Shown here one piece after another: positions 52,167 through 56,847 of a stretch of 56,847 bases of DNA (position 1 is the stretch's first letter; every line of letters starts with the position of its first letter). A program made the translations under genes and the position numbers. Below the pieces are notes generated by a model. It was given only the letters and a program-made list of their open reading frames with translations. It was not told the origin of the DNA and did no database searches. The stretch comes from JAZNQL01 sp045531205 (GTDB taxonomy: Bacteria; Bacillota; Clostridia; UMGS1883; UMGS1540), in NCBI GenBank assembly GCA_045531205.1, contig JAZSDN010000090.1:1-56847 (forward strand), read 5' to 3'.

Positions 52167-52784
52167 TTATTCTTCCTCTTCCTCATCTTCTTCGTTCGCA
52201 AAGAAAATCAAATCTTCAATAATTTCCCACGCTGTTTCTCTGCCAAGACCTTTTTCGGCAGAAAACGGAACTAAAATATCGTCGCTGTCAAGACCTAAAG
52301 TGTCGTAAACTGCGGCTATATTTGAATCAAGCTTTGTTTTTGCAATTTTGTCGCATTTTGTTGCAATAACTACTGCAAACCCGAACCTGTCTTTAATCCA
52401 TTGATACATAGCTATATCGTCACGGGTTGGTTTATGGCGTGCATCGCATAAAAGAAAAACTGCACAAAGCTGGGGACGTGTTTCTAAATATGTATTTATC
52501 ATATCAGCCCACTTTTCTCTTTCAACCTTTGATACCTCGGCATATCCATACCCGGGAAGGTCAACAAAAAAGAAGGTTTCGTCTATATTATAAAAATTCA
52601 ATGTAGCGGTTTTGCCGGGATGCGAGCTTGTGCGTGCAAGCTTTGTTCTGTTTAAAAGCCTGTTTACAAACGAGGATTTACCTACGTTTGAACGGCCTGC
52701 CAGCGCAATTTCGGGAATTGTTTTTGCAGGGTACTGCACAGGTCTTACTGCACTTATTGCAAGTGTGGCGTTATGAATATTCAT
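52167..52784 (-). CDS. engB: Ribosome-biogenesis GTPase YihA/EngB (YsxC)
   Basis: EngB is an essential GTPase for 50S assembly. The 205-residue protein has G1 GRSNVGKSSFVNRLLN, the switch region SSHPGKTATLNFYN, G3 DLPGYGYAEVSKVERE, G4 TKCDK, and an unusual run of acidic residues at the C-terminus (NEEDEEEEE). AAAGGA precedes the ATG. It follows lon, but a terminator lies between them. The lonB-lon-engB order matches Bacillus. Confidence 0.96.
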   Translation of the reverse strand: MNIHNATLAISAVRPVQYPAKTIPEIALAGRSNVGKSSFVNRLLNRTKLARTSSHPGKTATLNFYNIDETFFFVDLPGYGYAEVSKVEREKWADMINTYLETRPQLCAVFLLCDARHKPTRDDIAMYQWIKDRFGFAVVIATKCDKIAKTKLDSNIAAVYDTLGLDSDDILVPFSAEKGLGRETAWEIIEDLIFFANEEDEEEEE

Positions 52785-52810
52785 AAAATCAGTCCTTTTT
52801 TAAAGATAAA

Positions 52811-52832
52811 AAGGGGAACAAACTGTTCCCCA
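52811..52832 (-). terminator. Terminator between lon and engB
   Basis: On the minus strand GGGGAACAG/TGTTCCCC is followed by TTTTT, six bases after the lon stop. engB then needs readthrough or its own promoter. Confidence 0.7.
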
Positions 52833-52837
52833 TAAAA

Positions 52838-55231
52838 TTATTGAGGGATTGTATTTATTGCTTCTGTTTTTGTAGCTGTAATATGCTCTTGTGTTAAAAT
52901 ACTCTGTCTTTTTAAGGCTTGAGATTTAGAAAAAACTGCTTCTAAAACCTGATCCATATCAGAAACGGGTACAAATTCAAGCTTTTCTTTTATATTATCG
53001 GGAATATCCTGCAAATCCTTTTTATTTTCTTCGGGGAAAATAACGGTTTTTATTCCGTATCGATATGCCGCAAGCACCTTTTCGGTAAGTCCGCCAATGG
53101 GCAAAACTCTGCCGCGAAGGGTAATTTCGCCTGTCATTGCAATATCGCCTCTTACAGGAGTATCCGAAAGGGCCGAAATCATTGCCGTTGCAATGGTTAT
53201 ACCTGCCGAGGGTCCGTCTTTTGGAACGGCACCCTCTGGAACGTGAAGATGTATATCGCGGGTTTTATAAAAATCCTTGTCAATTCCAAGGCTTTCGGTA
53301 CGCGAGCGTATAAAGCTTACTGCCGCCTGTGCCGATTCCTTCATAACATCTCCAAGCTTGCCTGTAAGCTCAAGCTTTCCGCTTCCGTCCATAACATTTA
53401 CTTCAACACTTAAAGTATCTCCTCCAACACTTGTCCAGGCAAGTCCGCGAACAATACCTGTTTCGTGAGTGTATGAAAGCTTTTCGCTGAAATATTTTTT
53501 AACGCCCAAAAATCTGTCAAGATTTTGAGGAGTAACTGTAATTTTCTTTTCGCCCTGCAAAAGCATTTTTGCCGCCTTTCGGCAAACTGTTGCAATTTCA
53601 CGCTCTAATGTTCTTACCCCTGCTTCACGTGTGTAATATTCAATAATTGCCGAAACTGCAGCTTTTCGTATAACAAGCTGTTCCGAGGTAAGACCGTGGC
53701 GTTCAAGATTTTTTGGAATTAAATGACGGGATGCAATATTCAGCTTTTCTTCCGATGTGTAACCGGGGAGCTCAATAATTTCCATACGGTCAAGCAATGC
53801 GGGGGGAATATTCTCGGAGTTATTTGAGGTTGTTATAAACATAACGTCGGACAAGTCAAATGGAACATCAAGAAAATGGTCACGGAAAGCAAAGTTCTGT
53901 TCCGAGTCCAAAACCTCTAAAAGAGCACTTGACGGGTCGCCCTTATAATCACTGCCAAGCTTATCTATTTCGTCCAAAAGAATAAGAGCATTTTGCGAGC
54001 CGGCACGGCTTACTGCCGTCATAATTTTACCCGGCATTGCACCTATATAGGTTTTGCGGTGGCCTCTTATTTCAGCTTCGTCACGCACACCGCCCAGAGA
54101 TATTCTTGCATAATTTCTGCCCAAGGCTTCGGCAATAGACTTTGCAATAGAGGTTTTACCTACCCCCGGAGGGCCTGAAAGGCACAAAATCTGTCCGCCA
54201 AGATGCCCCGAAAGAATTTTAACAGAAAGGTATTCCAAAATTCTTTCTTTAACCTTTTTAAGCCCGTAATGAGCCGAGTTTAATATTTTTTCGGCATTTT
54301 TTATATTTTTGTTTTCTTCGGTGTAGACACCGTAGGGCATTTCAAGCAAATAGTCAAGATATGTGCGGACTATTGAAGATTCAGGAGCGTGAGCCGACAT
54401 TTTGCGGAATCTTGCAAGCTCTTTTTCGGCTTTTTTCTTTGCCTCTTCGGGAAGAGAGGATTTTTCGATTCTTTCTGCATAAACCTCTGCTTCGTCAGAA
54501 TCGTCACCGTCAAGCTCGCGGGAGATTGCTTTTATCTGCTCTCTTAAATAATATTCACGCTGATTTTCGTCTATCTGGCTTTTAACTCGGCGGAGAATAT
54601 CGCTTTCTGTTTTTAAAAGCTCAATTTCCTTTGCAATTATTGCGGCAAGATGGGTAAGACGTGTTAAAACGTTAAGGTCTTCCAAAATAACCTGCTTATC
54701 CTCTGTTTTTGAAATAAAGTTTGCCGCAACTGTATCGGCAAAGCGTGCAGAATCGTCTATGCCTGAAAGAGCACTTAAAGCATCGGGCGAAAGCTTGGGA
54801 TTTAAGTTAAACAAATCGTCAAACATTTCGTTTATCATACGAAGTGCCGCTTCTTCATCAAGCGGGTTTATTCCGCGTCTTGTCTGTCTTATTTCTTCTG
54901 TATTTGCACTAAAGTATGGCGATTCCGATTCAAGCTCTGTAATTTTTGCACGATAAAGACCTTCCACCAAAACTCGTACAGTATTTTGCGGAAGCTTTAA
55001 AAGCTGTTTTACCTTTGCCACAGTACCTACCGAATAAAAATCGTCGGCAGACGGGTTTTCTACATTTATGTCTTTTTGAGCAGTTAAAAATACCTGCTGA
55101 TTATTTGCCATTGCCGCTTCAAGTGCCGCAATGGATTTTTTGCGTGCAACGTCAAAATGCAAAATCATATATGGAAAAACCACAAGTCCTCTTACAGGGA
55201 TTAGTGGCAATGTTTGTTTTTTCTTTACCAA
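52838..55231 (-). CDS. lon: ATP-dependent protease Lon
   Basis: Lon degrades misfolded and regulatory proteins. The 797-residue protein has the N-terminal substrate domain (LPLIPVRGLVVFPYMILHFDV), the AAA+ domain (Walker A GPPGVGKTSIAKSIAEALGR, RGHRKTYIGAMPGKI), and the C-terminal serine-lysine protease domain with catalytic Ser in PKDGPSAGIT and catalytic Lys in GGLTEKVLAAYRYG. Full length for LonA. It follows the lonB-like gene by 11 bases. Confidence 0.97.
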   Translation of the reverse strand: MVKKKQTLPLIPVRGLVVFPYMILHFDVARKKSIAALEAAMANNQQVFLTAQKDINVENPSADDFYSVGTVAKVKQLLKLPQNTVRVLVEGLYRAKITELESESPYFSANTEEIRQTRRGINPLDEEAALRMINEMFDDLFNLNPKLSPDALSALSGIDDSARFADTVAANFISKTEDKQVILEDLNVLTRLTHLAAIIAKEIELLKTESDILRRVKSQIDENQREYYLREQIKAISRELDGDDSDEAEVYAERIEKSSLPEEAKKKAEKELARFRKMSAHAPESSIVRTYLDYLLEMPYGVYTEENKNIKNAEKILNSAHYGLKKVKERILEYLSVKILSGHLGGQILCLSGPPGVGKTSIAKSIAEALGRNYARISLGGVRDEAEIRGHRKTYIGAMPGKIMTAVSRAGSQNALILLDEIDKLGSDYKGDPSSALLEVLDSEQNFAFRDHFLDVPFDLSDVMFITTSNNSENIPPALLDRMEIIELPGYTSEEKLNIASRHLIPKNLERHGLTSEQLVIRKAAVSAIIEYYTREAGVRTLEREIATVCRKAAKMLLQGEKKITVTPQNLDRFLGVKKYFSEKLSYTHETGIVRGLAWTSVGGDTLSVEVNVMDGSGKLELTGKLGDVMKESAQAAVSFIRSRTESLGIDKDFYKTRDIHLHVPEGAVPKDGPSAGITIATAMISALSDTPVRGDIAMTGEITLRGRVLPIGGLTEKVLAAYRYGIKTVIFPEENKKDLQDIPDNIKEKLEFVPVSDMDQVLEAVFSKSQALKRQSILTQEHITATKTEAINTIPQ

Positions 55232-55242
55232 AGATTATCACC

Positions 55243-56316
55243 TCAAATATTATTATAGTTGTTATTGTCCTTTTTTTCAAGAGGAAATTTGGCGTAAGGC
55301 TTGAATTTATATCTTCCCGCCTTTGCAACAAGGTGTATATCCGAGGGTAAAACCCTGTTTCTGCCCTCAAAAAGAGCATAGTTTTCGGCAAGCTGAACAA
55401 TATTTATAACCTCACGCCCGTTTTTTGAAAATGCAACCGCCAAAGCCAGGGTTTCGGTATCGGCAGAAAAACCGCCCTTTGAAACAGCGTTTGCGGCAAT
55501 TTCGTAAAGGCTTAATTCGTTTAAGGGGTTAAAAAATATTTCACAGCAGCGAGAGCGGACTGCAAGAGGTATTTGCTCAGGGCTTCTTGTTGTTGCACCT
55601 ATAAGACGAAAGTCTGCAGGCAGACCTTTTTCAAAAATATCGTGAATGTATTTTGGAATATTAGTATTTGCAGGGTTATAGTACGAGCTTTCAAAGTGAA
55701 CGCATCTGTCCTCCAAAACCTTTAAAAGGCGGTTTAGCTGATAAGGATGCATTTCGCCAATTTCGTCAATAAACAAAATCCCGCCATGAGCCTTTGTAAC
55801 AGCCCCAGGCAAGGGTTTTGGAATTCCGCATTGTGCAAAAGTTCCGCCACCCTGAAAAATAGGGTCGTGCACAGAGCCTAAAAGAGGGTCTGCAACTCCT
55901 CTTTCGTCAAAATACAAAGCCGAGGCATCGGTTTCAACAAAGGAAGAATCTTTGTTAAAGGGCGAAAGAGGGGATTTTACCGCTTCCAAAAAAGCCGCTC
56001 TTGCCGCACAGGTTTTCCCAACTCCGGGCGGGCCGTACAAAAGCACGTGCTGTGGGTTTGGGGAACAAATTGCCGCACGCAGGGCAAGCAAGGGTTCGTC
56101 CTGACCGCATATTTCCGAAAAGCTTTTGGGTCTTGCTTTTTCTGACAAAGGGCAAGTAAGATTAAAAGAACGCAGCTCTTTCATTTTTTGATATTCCCGT
56201 TCGGCATTTTTGTCTACATAATCTATGTTGTCGCTTTGGGTGCGGGAATTTTTAAAAAAATAAATTATTATACATAATGAACATAAAATCTGCGAAACAG
56301 ATAGAATAAAATCCAT
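55243..56316 (-). CDS. lonB: LonB-like AAA+ ATPase lacking a protease domain
   Basis: The 357-residue protein starts at the ATG at 56316 after AAAGGTG, giving one N-terminal membrane helix (about 3-20, ILSVSQILCSLCIIIYFF). The ATPase part is typical of LonB: Walker A YGPPGVGKTCAARA, ETDASALYFDERGVADPLLGSVHDP, FIDEIGEMHPYQLNRLLKVLEDR and LIGATTRSPEQIP. Bacillus LonB continues for about 200 residues with a Ser-Lys protease domain; here the frame stops after the AAA+ lid. It sits just before full-length lon, so it may act as a partner or as an independent unfoldase. A longer start at 56496 is not supported by a ribosome site. Confidence 0.8.
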   Translation of the reverse strand: MDFILSVSQILCSLCIIIYFFKNSRTQSDNIDYVDKNAEREYQKMKELRSFNLTCPLSEKARPKSFSEICGQDEPLLALRAAICSPNPQHVLLYGPPGVGKTCAARAAFLEAVKSPLSPFNKDSSFVETDASALYFDERGVADPLLGSVHDPIFQGGGTFAQCGIPKPLPGAVTKAHGGILFIDEIGEMHPYQLNRLLKVLEDRCVHFESSYYNPANTNIPKYIHDIFEKGLPADFRLIGATTRSPEQIPLAVRSRCCEIFFNPLNELSLYEIAANAVSKGGFSADTETLALAVAFSKNGREVINIVQLAENYALFEGRNRVLPSDIHLVAKAGRYKFKPYAKFPLEKKDNNNYNNI

Positions 56317-56847
56317 AAAAATCACCTTTGTTATTTTTAGAAAAAACATTCTTAAAAAACCCAGTAAAACATTGCCAAAACAAATAAAATATAGTAAAAT
56401 AATTTTATTAAAAGATTTTTTGCGAAGGTGACATAAAGCGTTCCTTATAAAGGAGTGCAGTTTGCACTGCACTTTACTTTTAAAAGAATGGGACAAAGAA
56501 GTTATGCAAAAACAGGCGCTAAAAAAGCGCGGCCTTCGGCTCGAGGGAAGACTTTTTATAAAAAAGGCTTGCCCGAGTTAGTGAGGAAGACTTTTTTATA
56601 AAAAGGCTTGCCGAACGGGAAGAAGTTAGCCTTAACAACCAACACTGAAGATGCCTCAAACGGTGTATTTTCGTCATCTTTTGCCTTGTCGTCTTTGAAA
56701 GGCGTCAGCCTTACTTCATCCTCCGCACCAAAATCTGCTCAAAAATTCATACGTTTGAGGTCCTTTGGAGTTTTTAAATAATAAATTTTGTTTCAGTCAA
56801 GGCAAAAACGCAGGAAATATGATAATATTTCCGAGGCTTTTAACAAT
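56317..56847. other. Non-coding region after the lonB start
   Basis: No convincing gene is seen. The stretch holds a GTGCAGTTTGCACTGCAC palindrome (about 56456-56473) and a duplicated GAAGACTTTTT-TATAAAAA-GGCTTGCC module (about 56547-56572 and 56586-56612). Farther on, CCTCAAACG (about 56656) and CGTTTGAGG (about 56753) are complementary over roughly 100 bp, which could close a large stem. It reads like another dispersed repeat element rather than a gene. Confidence 0.5.

Noticed and set aside
52065..52274. Plus-strand 69-residue ORF before engB
   Set aside because: It covers hairpin repeats and the antisense of engB, has low-complexity content and no ribosome site.

Overview
The window is a chromosomal segment from an AT-rich, low-GC Gram-positive bacterium. 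It is most likely an uncultured or gut-associated member of the Clostridia (Bacillota). The evidence is the gene order around the replication origin (rpmH-rnpA-yidD-yidC-jag on one side, dnaA-dnaN-S4-recF-remB-gyrB-gyrA on the other), a whiA gene, S-layer-homology (SLH) surface proteins, sigma-A-like promoters with 17-nt spacers, strong AGGAGG ribosome sites and many plant-glycan-type glycosidases. No rRNA or tRNA gene was found.

Layout. 1-1258: an IS3/IS150-type insertion sequence cut by the window edge. 1313-2312: small accessory genes, including two XRE regulators. 2375-7406 (minus): a translationally coupled operon yifB-tsaE-tsaB-rpiB-nrdR-glycosidase. 7496-8620: a NUDIX gene and a four-helix-bundle gene flanked on both sides by unusual clusters of short hairpins. 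8751-11066: a GH31 glycosidase. 11221-19083: two perfect parS sites, parA, parB, a membrane coiled-coil protein, serS, whiA and dnaE. 19102-22600: an SLH-anchored glycan-active protein and an esterase. 22626-23706: an IS30-type element inserted into a dispersed repeat. 23970-25033: a SLOG-domain gene preceded by two tandem copies of a structured RNA, each with its own promoter and terminator. 25134-30145: a GH2 beta-galactosidase and a divergent AraC regulator with face-to-face overlapping promoters, then an SLH surface protein. 30587-34574: the rpmH-to-jag operon and a bipartite oriC around dnaA. 34575-51757: one long co-directional run from dnaN through gyrA into hexuronate-type sugar genes (LarA-like epimerase, UxaE, PHP protein, 6-phosphogluconate dehydrogenase, KDG kinase) and on to mnmE-mnmG. 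52167-56316 (minus): lonB-like, lon and engB.

How the genes fit together. The replication-initiation, segregation and topology genes sit close to their DNA sites (DnaA boxes, DnaA-trio-like DUE, parS). Between them lie carbohydrate genes (GH63-like, GH31, GH2, SLH-linked glycan binding/hydrolysis, esterase, uronate catabolism) that suggest a fibre- or pectin-degrading lifestyle.

The least explained parts are (a) the tandem structured RNA plus SLOG gene, which has covarying stems, a conserved long-range pairing and mutually exclusive terminator/antiterminator helices, and (b) the hairpin-cluster cassette around the four-helix-bundle gene, with a further hairpin cluster downstream of mnmG.
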